DNA of 64,000 bases from contig CM054062.1 in assembly GCA_028641055.1 (NCBI GenBank), positions 10,381,638 through 10,445,637 of the forward strand, in the 5' to 3' direction. Of the stretch, positions 32,180 through 45,156 are shown piece after piece (position 1 is the first letter of the stretch; every line of letters begins with the position of its first letter). The translations under genes were made by a program, and so were the position numbers. The DNA comes from Alopecurus myosuroides (taxonomy: Eukaryota; Streptophyta; Magnoliopsida; Poales; Poaceae). Under the pieces are notes generated by a model that was not told the DNA's origin, did not search any database, and saw only the letters and a program-made list of their open reading frames with translations.

Positions 32180-35100
32180 TGTAACATCCCAATTTTTGGA
32201 AGACATGAAAAAACTTGTTTTCAATAACCCAAAAATCAGGGCCAACAATTTTTTTTTTGATATATTTGACTAATGCTTGTGTTTCTTTTCTATTTGCTTG
32301 TTGATTGTGTTCTGTTTGTGTTTGTTAACACCTGACATTAAAAAAACCAATGATCGCTAACTTTCTTAAAACACAACCCTTGTGATCAAGTCATGACAAG
32401 AAAGCTTATCCTCTTCATCCATTACACTCTTTTGGCAAAAACCTTTTGGAAAATGTTTTGATTTGAGAAGAAACCCAAAGGCCAAGTTTTGAGAAAACAA
32501 AAGATAATTTCCAAAACTATATGAAAGGTATTTTGGAGCTAATCATCTTCAACCTGTTTTCAACCAAGATGTTTTTGCAAGTATTTCAAAAACTCCCTCT
32601 CACTTCCTTCTTTTGCAAAAGCAATAAGAGGGGACTATGTTACCCCTGTGTTTTTACCTCAATTATATTCTTTTGGAAATAACAACCTTTGAGTTGAACC
32701 TCTTTATAAAATCCTCTTGTCATTGTGTGACTTGATCACTACCTAAAATTAACACTTGAGAAAACATCCTGGAAATTATTTTGGAGAACTAAGTTGTTTG
32801 AGTGATATTGTGTGACTTGTTATTTTATCTGCTTGTTGTGTGACCTTATCTTGTGTTTGCTTGGAGTATTTATTTCTGTTTCTTGATTAATGTGTGCTGT
32901 TTTAATAAAATAAAACCTATTAATAACAAGATCAAGTATCAATATCATATTCCATCTCATTTCCATATCATCTTCTGTTTTCCTAAAAATCTCGAACTTT
33001 GGAGACATGCTTATGTGACAAATCCCGATCTAATCATCAATGCATAATCATACATCTCATTGTCTATATCTGTGCTATGAATCCAAGTTATTAATTTGGA
33101 TATTGAAACCCTTTGGTATCATCTTTCAAAGTCCTTAAGAAGGCATCCCTAAATAATGATCATATCTCCTTTATTATGAAGCACTTTGCCCTTGTTACTC
33201 CAAACCACTCCTCTATGTTTTCAGGACCAATGAACCTACCCTTGTCATCTCCATGACCTATACATCACCTCCATATGGTCCATTTATTTTCCAAAGACCA
33301 TTTAATTATTTATCTCTCATGGTTTTTAACCTATTAAATAAACTCCTGTTTTCACCCTTTTTCCACTTGGTGTCTCAAATATTTTCAAAAGAGTTGTTTA
33401 TTAAAAATCACTTTTGAGACCTATATTATGTACTCTCTCATCCCAACTCAAAAATATTTGTTTTAAAAGCATTTTAATATTTATTATTTTCCATTTTCCA
33501 AAAGGCCAGAAATGGACTTTAAAATATTTTGTGAAGAAAAGTATTTCCTAAAATCTTGGAAAAATTACGCAATATGCCTATGGTCATGTGGGACTTATTT
33601 ATAGAAAAAAATTGGCAAGTTGTTTAGAAAATTTTGAAGAAAACATTTAAAAACAGTTTCTGCCCTTTTTGAATTCCCAAAATTTTGTGAAAGATAAGTT
33701 TTCAGAGAAACTTGAGACCACCACCCCTAGACTCCATTTTTCATCCTCTATCTAATGGACATGATTATTCACCTATGTTCCATTCAACATTCTTGTGTAA
33801 ACAAGCAAAAACCATTTCTGTTATTCCTGGACACTGTTGAGAGCATGCTTGTTCTGGTCATCCCTCTCTCCCTCCCTTCCTCTCTCCTGCCCCTGGACAT
33901 TGTCTTTTAGTATCACAACCTCCTAGACATGGTCTACCAGCTCCATTCCCTCTCTATCTCTTCCACCAATCATTGGACAGGGAGTGATCACCACCCCATT
34001 TTCGCATCCACCACCACACTGCACCACAGGGAGAACCCTTGCGCCAGAAGACTCCTCTAGACCCTCGTGACTTCCTGGCGAGTGCATATCCCTTCCCCTT
34101 GTCTCCATCCCCCTCATCCGTGCGCTGGCCATGGCGCCCAGGACGTCCTCGACACGTCCATCGCGTTCTGCCACTTGGAACACATGCCCGAGATCCAAAC
34201 CTTGTCAATCGGCTCCGTGAGCCTCCCAGGAACACACCCGTGCCTCACATCCCTCTCCTTGCGCTCTCCTTCTCCATCTACTCTCTGTCGAACACCTGCG
34301 AGCGCAGGACAGCCACGCTCAAACCCGGCCACTTTCGGGCCTCTCCCTGCCTCCTCTCTCGTATGCTCGATCTCCTAACCCTGGCCTAGCCTCCTGGCAA
34401 GATTTTCCACTCCTTGGATGCCCGCACGCGAGCCGCCGTGGTCGCCGTGGGCGCCGTCCGCCGAGCTCTGCAGCCAGGCCTCCCCGAGCTATCTCCTCGC
34501 TGTAAAACATGTTCCTACTGCTCCACTCCTCCTCAATCGACCTATAGTGCAAAAAGCCCCCTCGCTCGTGTCTTGTTCGCCGACATCGAGCATGGCATGG
34601 CCGCCGGTGACCTTCTCGTCAAGCTCCAAGCACTGGAAGTCTCTGGCCCAGAAATTTCCTTCCCTTCCTTCCTTGGATACTCGCACTGCTCGAGCCTCTC
34701 TCAATTTGCACCTCCACTCCTTGCAGGGACGCCGCCAACCTCGACCTCGGTTCGCCGCCGCGGATCCGCAGCGGCCGTCTCGCTCCCGTCGTTCCCCTCA
34801 AGCGCAGGAGGGCGCAACGGACGCGCGAGGTTGTCCCGAGCGTCCTGGTGCTGCCAGATCTTGGAGGTAAGCTGCCGTGCTCCCGACGACGAGCTCTCCG
34901 GCCAACAACGGCGGAGGGAACGGACTCCTCCGTGTATTCTGGTCGTCGCCGGTCGGGTGCGACGCGGCCTCCTCTTGGCCGTTGGATCCTAATCCAACGA
35001 CAGCTTACCGTTTCGCCCCCGTTTCGTCAACGGACAGGCCCAGTCGCGGCCCATCTCTTCGCGTTTTAACTCTTCCCGCGCGGGAGAGCGCCTAGCAGGC

Positions 35101-38100
35101 CGGCCCAGCTCACAGATTTGGCATGTTTCTTCTCTGAAGGTTGTTTCTTTTTCTTTTTCCCTGGAGATCCAGATCTGGTGCTTTACTTTAAATCGAAACA
35201 AAAATGCAAATGAGTAAAACTTGCCAAACTAAAAATCACAGTGATAGATCTACATTTTCTTAACCATATCCAACTTGTAGATCTGGATTTTGTGCTGTAT
35301 TTTAGGAGAAATAAAATAAATGGCAGAAGCACTCATTAACACCCTTTATTCAATAACTTGAGTTTTAAGTATCCAAAACTTGTAAACTCAACTGTTCTGA
35401 GTAGCCCTTGAAAATGTCTATCTGTTTCAGTTGGCCTTGTTTTGACTTGAGTTGTGGGGTGAAAATGACATGCATGTTAAGTTTAGGCCAGAGAGCACTT
35501 CTGGGAATTATTTAATTTTATTGGTGATGAGTTTTGAAGTGAATCCAATTGTGTTTGTTTTCTTATGACTAGGATCACCTTATACTAGCTTTTCATGATG
35601 TTAGGAGTTACAGAATAGGATTGGTGCAATATTTAGTGTTTAGCCATTTTCTGCATATTATTGCTATGCCTTTATTAAATTGTGTGTTATATTGTTTTTG
35701 TTATAAAACTGATTCCTAGCATTTGTAGGTTATTTATACATGTTTCAAATGTGTCTTGAGTGTTTCACTCGTATGATAGGGTTTGTGTGTGAAAGGCATG
35801 CTTGTTATAGTTTAAATCTCAATATGTTGTTTTCCTAGTAAAAATAGGTTAAAATTATGTTATTCTTCATATTGGTATGATAAATTGAATAAACGCTTTA
35901 GTATTGTTTTCCATAGCATAGCTACTGTTATTATAGCATATTATAATTGATTTCTGAGTGAGCTCTAGGTCAAATAGTCTTGCATGATAGTTTTAGATGA
36001 TTTTCTGCCATAGTTGCTTTTTGCATGCTTAATTTTTGAGGCATTGATTAGATTGTTATTTTGTTTTTACTAGCATGTCTAGGTGTTGTTTTCTCTGTTA
36101 TTTGGATGCCATATTACAGATCCATCATGTTATAATAAATCATGTTTGATGATCTCTTATTGTTATGCATGTATGCATGGCTAAATAGCCCTTTTTGCAT
36201 CTCTAGTTTTAGTGGTCATTTTGCTCCATGATTATTTCCATGTATTGAGTGATGCCATGATATGTTTGGTATTATTTTGTCTCTGTTATTAGGTTGTTTA
36301 GCTAATGGTTATATTATTTCTCAATGGTTAGAAAAGCATGTGTTACTATGAGATTGTAATATTGCTTCTTATTATTTTTCTATGCATGTGTATGTGTTCC
36401 TAGGTTGTTTTCTTGTTATTTTGCTCATCCTCGTGAATGACCAGAGAGTCATTTAACCTTATTTGAGCATGATATGAGAGTGGCACACCCACTGGACTCC
36501 TTCCATTTTGGTTGAGGATCCATAACATAAATTCTAGTGTTATTCGTGTGTATTGTCTGTGCCTGTTTTGCTTGATGGTCTGCACCCTAGTACCATTTTT
36601 TGTGAGTGTACTTGTTTGATGAAATGCTTGCTGTATGTTTACTTTTTTACAAGTGCTTTCCTTTGTTTGGTTCTGATTGGGTGTTTTCCCTTTTGTGTTT
36701 ACGACGTTAGATAACGAAGACGGTATTATTTCCCGGAGAGGTTTTTATTGCAACTCTTGTTTATTTCAAGAGCAAGACCAAGACCAGTGCCAAGGCAAGC
36801 CATTCTAAATGATTGCTGTTGTGTTTCTTATCATTATCTATCATACATGTTTTACTTCTGAAGTTTTACAAAAGTTTGATTCAAAATCTATTCTTTTAAG
36901 TGGACTATACCACTATCTATTTTATGCATCTATTATGCTATATCCACTATATAATCTTGGTGTTACCAAGCCCTTTAGACATTTGAGTATCATAACCTAA
37001 CCAACTTAAGTCCCCTAGTGGACATTTTTAACTTGATGTTTTTGGAAAGCAAAAGCTTGGAAAAACCCCGAGGAAAGGTGGGACCTTGTCCGAGGGAGGT
37101 TTGTGAAGAAGGAAATGTTTTCGGTTTGTTTCCAAAAATGACACATAACCTAGTCTTCGCCGGACAACCAAGCCGTGCTGCCACATTACCCTAATATGGG
37201 AACGGGGTCTAGCTAATTGCTTGTCGGTGTTAGTCCGTGTCTACCTCAAAGTGCTATAGGGGTTCAAGTCCCCCGAACCGAATTGTCGCCAGGAGGGAGA
37301 ATGGGACATTCAGAGTGTGGGGATTAAGTTCGCCACAGGGTGCAACAGTTGGGTCTCCTGCCATGGCGGTGTGTTGTCAGGGGAAACCGGATCGATACGG
37401 CTGACTCACTCGGTGCCGGGGAGAACAAACCCAGTTGAAGAGGTAGTCATTTACTAGCGCTGACATAGTGGATGGTTAGGACCAGTTATCCGATGTTTGC
37501 ATACTGTCTCGGACAGTCCGTGGTTGTTCACGGCGGATGTACTGGATCTTGTGGATTGTGTACACCTCTGCAGAGTAAAACTATTCAGAATAGCCGCGTC
37601 CTCGGATATGGACAGTTGAATGGCCATGTAGCTAGCATTGTGTCAATGTTTTCAAAAAGCTGGAAAAGTGTTTTGGAACTTGTACCTGGGAGGTACGTTG
37701 AAAGGGAATGATTGTACCTTTGAGATACCGGATAAACGATGATCTTGAACATGTGATCTTCCAAGAAGTTTTGCAAATAGAAACTTTTATTCTATTCAAA
37801 ATGTTTTATCCAAACCTTGTGGACGTGCAATATCTACAAGAGGAATAAAATATCTTTTGAAGTATCTTCTTCAACAAAAACAACTAAAACCGGTGCAACC
37901 ATGATGTGTCTTAAAATCATCATGGCTAGTTGAACCTTAACTACAGCCTTCCTACCACCTATATTTATGCCTACTTGCATGTTTAGCTTTCATTTGGGGT
38001 GTCTTGCGGAGTACATTCAAACGTTCTCACATTGGTTTCGTCCCTGGCTATTGTCTTAGCCAGACTTTGAGCAGAAACCCGGAGAACATGAAGAAGATGG

Positions 38101-38404
38101 TGTCGCTGACGGCTATGCGAACTAGGAACGTCTCCAAGTCAGTAGCCTGTAGGTAGTCAAGGCGTGACTTGGGTTTACCACGAGTGTGTTTTGCAGTCTT
38201 CCGCTGTTTTTAGTGTGTGTTCCTGCCCTGCGTGGCAGTTGTTTTCAACTGAGTCAAGTGACCAGTTGTGTAAGCCGTGTATTCGTGTAGTGGATGTTGT
38301 AATCTGCAATGCCAACTCGAGTATGTTGTTCACGACTAACTGATCATGGGATCGTGAATGTATGCATACTGGAGGTCTCGGACTGCTAGTCTGGGGTCCC
38401 CACA
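32180..38404 (+). mobile_element. Solo LTR 2 (6225 bp), nested in solo LTR 1
   Basis: It starts TGTAACATCCCAATTTTTGG and ends GGGTCCCCACA. The 5-bp TSD AAACA is exact (32175-32179 and 38405-38409). Its 3' part (about 35100-38400) matches the complement of 45190-48000, identifying the same family as solo LTR 3. A GC-rich module lies at about 33840-35100. The ORFs inside are short and overlap on both strands, so none is called as a gene. Confidence 0.85.
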
Positions 38405-41400
38405 AAACATCTCATCAATAGAAATGTTGTCACCTATAAAACAACAACTCTCTAAGTTATCAACCATTCACACCACACCTTTATAAAGTATCTTATTTGT
38501 TAAGTGCACCTTCATAAGTAAATAACAAAGTTTCAATAGAACACAGGTGATACAAATAAGTGTTAACTCAAAACCCACAAGTGGGAGATGACATAATAAT
38601 TGTATTAACATATTTATCGAATATATACATATCTCATCAACCATAAAAGAAGTACCTAAGATAAGAATCAAATCTTCTTCAACTACTATTAAACCTTGAC
38701 CATTACATATGATATTTCCGAACCTCTATATATGCATTATGTTTACAAAATAAGAGTAAGGTAAAATCATGACACCTGAAAAAAACAACTAACAACTCTG
38801 ACTTAAATCATTAAACTCTAATAACCTTCACATGCTCATTGTTTCAAGCATCTTATACAAGTGAGCATATGAAACCTCAACACATCAATGAACCATTTGA
38901 TCAACTTAATATCTTAGGTCCTCATTCCACAAACAGTCCACATTTCTATCCACATCAATATTCCACAACTAAAGTACCTATGGATACAAGTAATGGATAA
39001 CAACAAGTTATAACCTCTATTAGAGAAATTGAATTGATAGCTAAGTTAAACTAATCAAATATGAAACAAGTAGCTATCCTTTGGGAAATAAAATAATAAG
39101 TGTATGGAAGTATAATAAAAGCATGAACTAACTCTTAATCTGGATCTTATTATTTTGGCTAGACCATTCTATCTTGTTTCCAACCTTCTCAAAGTCATTC
39201 CGCAAGAGAAGCACCCTCAAGAAAAGAGGAACTACCACCAGAAGACCTTCAGGAAGATTATTTAGAGTGTTTTAGAAGTGCTACTCTAATATTCTATAAG
39301 AGTACTTGGAAACTCTTATAGCTTGTTATGATCTTATTAACTCTCTTGAAATAGTGTGATATTCCAATGTTAGTGTTATATATAAGTAGTTTGGTAACAA
39401 GACTAATTACCTTGTTAACAGATCACTTTTGTATACTCAAACAATCGAGTGTCATACACAAACAAACAGAAGGTTGAATAGCCTAGTACATCTCAGCCTA
39501 TTGTGTATGATTAGTAATTTGGAGGCAAGTCTAATCCACTTGTTAACAAATTCTTCTTATATGAATATCGCAACTTGATGTCATAAAATAACCCTACATT
39601 CTTTTATAATCTTCTAAGTAAAATCGTTTCTTGGAACAACTGGTTGTTTTCACCACAAGGGTAAGATAGTTGAAGATGGAGGCCAAGAGATGAACCTACC
39701 TGCAATGGACAAAGGTGATAACAGAAGACTAGTGGCAAACTAAAGAGAATACCATCAAGCAACAGAAGACCACAAGAAGCAACACTGCCTCAGTAAGGGA
39801 TTATAAGAGATTATCCAGTGAATTATTAGGATATAATAGAGAACCACTAACCTCTGTCAAGCTCATCAGAGATGATGAACTCATAATAATATCTTTAATG
39901 GAAACACTTATCAAGTAAGAAATAATAACCAGCTAATGCATTCCTAAGACTTGTGTTATGTTGAGGTAGATGATAACAAGTCTAACTTGTTTTCCAGATC
40001 CTTCCCATCCATACTACAAATAAATGATAACAAAATTCATCTACACATAAACCTGGAAATGATCACATGTTTCCAAAATAAACATGGGAAAATATCCATA
40101 CTTGGAACCCAGTGGAAAACAAACAAAGAGATTTCAAAGCCACACATGTTTTCCACTTGATCATGTACCTAAAATAACAAACATGATTAATACACACCTA
40201 AGTAAAATGTCAAAAATTGCTAAGAGTTCGATTATAAAAATTACAAAGTTTTACAAAAGAAAACAAGTATATTTACTAACCAAAGTATTTGGTAGGACTT
40301 GGAAGAATATTCCATATTTGGTGAATTTTCCATAACACATAAAAACACTACTATGAAGTGTTATCAAACTATTTTCCAAAAGGGATCGTATCCAAATTTG
40401 TCCAATTATGATACACCACCTTGTATCCACATGATTGTAGTGTGTACTTTTATTAAACATACTTAAGCATAATTTTAAAGCCAATAAATAAATAAAATAA
40501 AGAGAAAACAACAAAACCACTTAATCTAGCACCCTAAATAAAAAATATAAATATTCTTCAAATTCACTAAAATAAAACATGGTGAGATGTAAAATTTGAT
40601 GAGGAGTTCAAATATATTTTTTGTTAATTTTTCTGTTTACAAGAAGACCCTGAAAACAAGGTTTTATTCAAAGTTTTAAAGACAGAAGGACCTCTTGGTA
40701 AAAATTAATTCATTCCGGGGGGTTATGGGGAAATGTCCCGTTTTATCTTCCTCCAGGCCGGCTGTGGGCGTGTCGACGCCGCCGCCGATGCATGGCCACC
40801 TCCTGCTCGTCGTCTTCCGCGAGGATAAGAAGCAGGAGGGAGCCTCCTACTTTCCCTCAGCCTCTCCTCCCACTCGCACTCGCTCGCAATCTCTTCCTCT
40901 CTGTCTCTCTGAACCGAAGAACAACCCTAACCCTAACCGTCGGCCTCCGCTAGTCGTCGTCGTTTCCGGCCACGGGAGGCCATTCCGAGACCACCATTGG
41001 CTTCGTCGTCCTCGTCTCTCCCTCCGTGACAAGTTTCGTTTGCACGGAAGCCCGGACGTGGCTGAATCGGGCCATCTCCTTCATCTCCAGCTGCCGGCCG
41101 GATATCAACGCCGCCGTCGAATTGGACCTCACCGAGCCTCCTTGACCACTCCATCGTCCTCCCCTCGCTCCGGTGAGCATCATCGTTTCCTCGTTTCTCT
41201 TTCCTGTGCCTCGTACCGCACTGGTATCAAGCCTCTGTCACCGCCGCCGCGCCGTGCTCGCCGCCGGTCGACTCCGGCGACCATTTGCTCGACCGCTACC
41301 ACCCACGGATTCCTTGTGTCCCACTCTAGCTAGTAGAGCATAAGAAATGCATCAATCTGAACCTAAACTTCCGATTTGAAAACCACGGTGAAAATCCCCT

Positions 41401-41407
41401 CCGGTGA

Positions 41408-41437
41408 TGACTCAATCCTGACGTCAGCATGACGTCA
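41408..41437 (+). promoter_or_regulatory. Cluster of bZIP-type sites in solo LTR 1
   Basis: TGACTCA (41408-41414) is followed by two perfect TGACGTCA palindromes (41419-41426 and 41430-41437). The last two start 11 bp apart, close to the 12-bp spacing of TGACG motifs in as-1-type elements. Such sites bind plant bZIP (TGA, GCN4-like) factors. The cluster lies downstream of the GC-rich module. Confidence 0.45.
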
Positions 41438-44400
41438 TAAATTGTTTTCCATTTAATTAAATTCAATCTGCCCACATGCACCCACCCGTCAATTTAAAAT
41501 AAACAGAAAAGTGATTAAAATGAATAAATCAATAACTTTAAAAATACTTATTAGAAAAATGTAAATAAATATGTACATGTTCATAAAAATAAAATCTATT
41601 CATTTATCAAATTTTCAAAAATATTTAATAAAGTTTAAAATTAAACATTTTCTTTAACTAAATTAAATCATTTAAAAATTGAGAAAAATAATGAATAATT
41701 CATAAAATTAGAAAAATACAAGTTATATACCAAAATGCTCCAAATGACTAATGCAACTCATCTATGATGTTTACAAAGTCATCTGCTCAAGTTTTCATGT
41801 GTGCAATATAGTTGCCTTGTCATTTAATTCATTTAAAATTAGTAAATTCATATTTTATTCAAATATTTTCAGAAAGCATTGAATAATATATATCAAATTA
41901 AAGAGAAAAGCATTTACAATTCAAATATGTAAAACATAAAACATTTTGTTCAACTTATAAAAAATGTTTCCAAAGGTATAATTGAATTCTATAATATTCC
42001 ATTATAGCCATAAACAACTACCACAACCATTATTTTCCTTATTTAGAAAACCTCATGTTTTCACACCTACTAAAACCTATCATCACAAGTCATTAGCAAG
42101 TATTGTGATGATAGAGTTAGTTGTATTAGTTCCTCATTTTCAAATAAACTCAATGTCATTAGCTCTACACTTTTAAACATAAAATCAAATGTGTTTATTG
42201 TCTTTTCAATATTTGTTTTCCATGTACTAATGTCTTATTGCCTAACCATGTTATAACACTATTACTTAAACTTGATAATAAGTGTTTGTTAAGTAAAAGT
42301 GAAACACATGTAAATCTAAAAGAAGTAATAACCACATCACCATAAGTAATGAAACCATTCACCTAAAACCTGTGTAATTAAGTTATCGTATCAAACGTGG
42401 CTTATACTTGTAAGCTGGGGGTATTTTCCAGGGTATTTCGAAATGCATCTCATTACTATGCATGTATCATCTTGCCAGTGTTTTCTGTAGTCCTTACCGG
42501 GACTACTTTGCTATCTTTCAGATGTCATGATTTTGTACGTGACCCTCGAACCCTGAAGACATTGATTATTATGGTTATTTCAATCTCGGGCAAGTTCATC
42601 ACTTGCACATATCCTTTGCAGCATTTCATAACGAACTATTTGCAAAAACCTTATCGTATTATCACCTACTCCCAAAAGAATGCATGATCCTATTTTTATA
42701 ATAATATGACTAATTGAATGACTACCCGAGTGGTAGTGTTCTGTTTGGTGGGCGGATGGGACCATGGTAAGATGAATAGGTCAAAGGAAGGTTCCATCTG
42801 CATGGGAAAGTATTATCTAGGAATTAATCACAAATGCCGTCAGAACTCGGTGCGCCGTAAATACCGCGTAAACCATGGGTCTTCTATGGGGGGAGTAAGT
42901 CAGTTGTGATCTTCTCTCGTTCGCATGTCAACGGACTGCCAGAGACGTACGATGTAGGTCTTGCGAGACTACATGCACATGGGTGGGAGCCCTTACGTCC
43001 CACGGATTCTGGGGTCTATGAGTGTCTGCCAGGGGCGTGTAGATCTCCATCGTGAGGGGTGGAATTAGGCGTTCAACCTGCTGGCAGAAATAGGTGAGCA
43101 TGTGTTGTGCGGAGAAGCACGGTTTGGCTTGGACCAACAACCGGGCCCCACAACTGAGTGGGAGTGGACAGGAATGTACACCTGGTTGTGCAACATGGTC
43201 TTGGTCGTCCATGGGTAAAGTAACGCACCTCTGCAGAGTGTAAAAGGATGTGGCATGTTACCCCCTGTTCCGGGAAGGAACTGCGAACGCTACATGAAAG
43301 GCAACTCCATGAAGTTCTAGTCCTGTGATGGTCTGGCGGGCATAGTTTTCAGAATTAAAAGCAACCACTTGAAGAAAGATTTACAAAACCTTGCATTAGC
43401 TTATGACTCTTTTGAGTCTAAAGCTATAGTTAGTGCATCAAACCACCCACTATATATCATGAACTTGCTGAGTAACGCTCGTTACTCATTCGTTCCCGTT
43501 TGTCCCCTGCTTAGAGTTGAAGCCTGATGGAAGTCGTTATCGTGAAGCATCGTCATCAACAACGCTGATGGAGGAGAAGCTATCAAGGTGTAGGTGGAGT
43601 CCATTCTTGGAGTTAGATGTTATAAGCCATAGATTAGGGCTGACATCAGCCGTAGTAGATTAGTTTTTGAGCTTGAGTTCTTCTCCAGCTTGGATCTTCG
43701 AATTACTTCTTCTTATGTTTCATTTGTATGAGATCTTATTTGATTCTTCAAAGAGATTCTCGAGATTTTGTAATGAAGTTTGTATCCTATAGTTTTGCCT
43801 AGTCTTGCTATGTTTCTGTTGTACTACTCTGAGGGGTGTAATATTCACGGATAAGTCCTTCTGTGAGTGTTATGTCATCGACTTGCGCACTACACATGCA
43901 ATGGTGTGCTGGGTCACCACAAGATTCTCCACAGCCGGGAGGGCCACCTCCTAGCCTTGGAACGCTCCGTGGATCTTCCTCCACCTCCAGTCTCCACCAT
44001 GGATTCAGGTATGTTTCTCCCTCTCTCTCCCATATCGTTGACGGATGGAGATCCACTAGGAGCACCATGATTCTTCGTATTTAGGCATATGGAGCAGGGA
44101 TTCGCGAGTACAGGCCCTAGAAATTTAGATTGTGACCACTAGGGACGAACTACTTTTATTACTAGGTTGGCTCTTTGTACCTATGCCCCTATCTCGTTCT
44201 TGTTCCTCTCTAGTGTTCAATACTCTTGATTTCTTTGATTTGTGCGTATTAAAAACTTGGGCATTCTCTTTTCACCGTGCTTTTCTTTCTATATCTCTTT
44301 CACAGATGCATCTGGTTCAAGGGGAGGTCGTTCCAAGAAGATGGTTGGTCGCAAGACACCCCGCATGGATGAGATTGAAGAAACCTTGGATCCCTCTCAA

Positions 44401-45156
44401 CCCAAGAGAAAGCCCAGATTCCCTAGTCCAGAAAAGACTCTCCCTCAGAAAGAGAAATCTGCATCTCAAGTGTCCTAGAGTGTTTTTCTTGCTACTCGCC
44501 GTGAGAACCCATACATCATTGATCGGGGACCGCTTGATGCCACAGTTTTGGGGACGAGATACTTGCTTTCGCACCGTCTTCCAAGCACAGATCTACAAGG
44601 AGATCCTCATGAGGAAGCAAAAGGAGAATGTGGCCCCTCAACACGCCATTTCTCTTGATCATATGGAGAGGAAGCAAAATTATTTTGGGGAGGCTCTTGA
44701 GATTGTTGATGTGTTTGGTCTTCGTCCCATCATGCAGCTCCAGCAAGACTATGATGAAGGGCTAGTTTGTGAGTTCTTGGATACATTTCATCTTGCTAAT
44801 GAAACCGAGTGTCACCTCATTTGGATGACAAAGGGGGAAAAGTTCACTCTCAAATGGTCCGATGTGGGTATCCTTCTTGGTGGTTATCCGGATCATGGCC
44901 CTTTTGGTGGTGGCCCCAAGTATGATCATGAGTGGTTCTGTGTTCACTTCGCCAATGGGTCGACCATTAACAAGGAGCAACTCTCTCCCCTCTATTATTG
45001 GAAGAAGTATGCCATAGGGTTCACCAAGGGGCTCTATCCCACTTATGACATCATGCTTCGCATCTATCGAGAGACTATCAATCTCAAGGCCGGCAATATG
45101 GATGAAATCCAAGGGCATCTCAAGAATCTCATGCCCCTCACACACGAGAAACGGGT

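Larger units (their letters stand above)
31785..43921 (+). mobile_element. Solo LTR 1 of a long-LTR family (about 5.9 kb, split by solo LTR 2)
   Basis: The left end is TGTAACATCCCAGTG at 31785 and the right end is GGGTCACCACA at 43921. Flanks are AGCTT and AGATT, a 4-of-5 match consistent with an aged 5-bp TSD. The right end matches that of solo LTR 2 (GGGTCCCCACA). No gag or pol and no second copy of the ends flank an internal region, so this is a solo LTR left by recombination. A GC-rich module lies at about 40730-41330 within AT-rich surroundings. The family is of the TGTAACATCCC type (LARD/Sukkula-like or Tekay-like; not decided). Confidence 0.75.

Noticed and set aside
40923..40938. Telomere-like AACCCTAACCCTAACC
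   Set aside because: Only two units inside a GC-rich LTR module; similar short runs occur in many plant leaders and do not indicate a telomere.
40695..41333. 212-codon + strand ORF
   Set aside because: It is Pro/Ser/Arg-rich, lies in the GC-rich block of solo LTR 1, overlaps open frames on the other strand and has no domain; probably open by composition.
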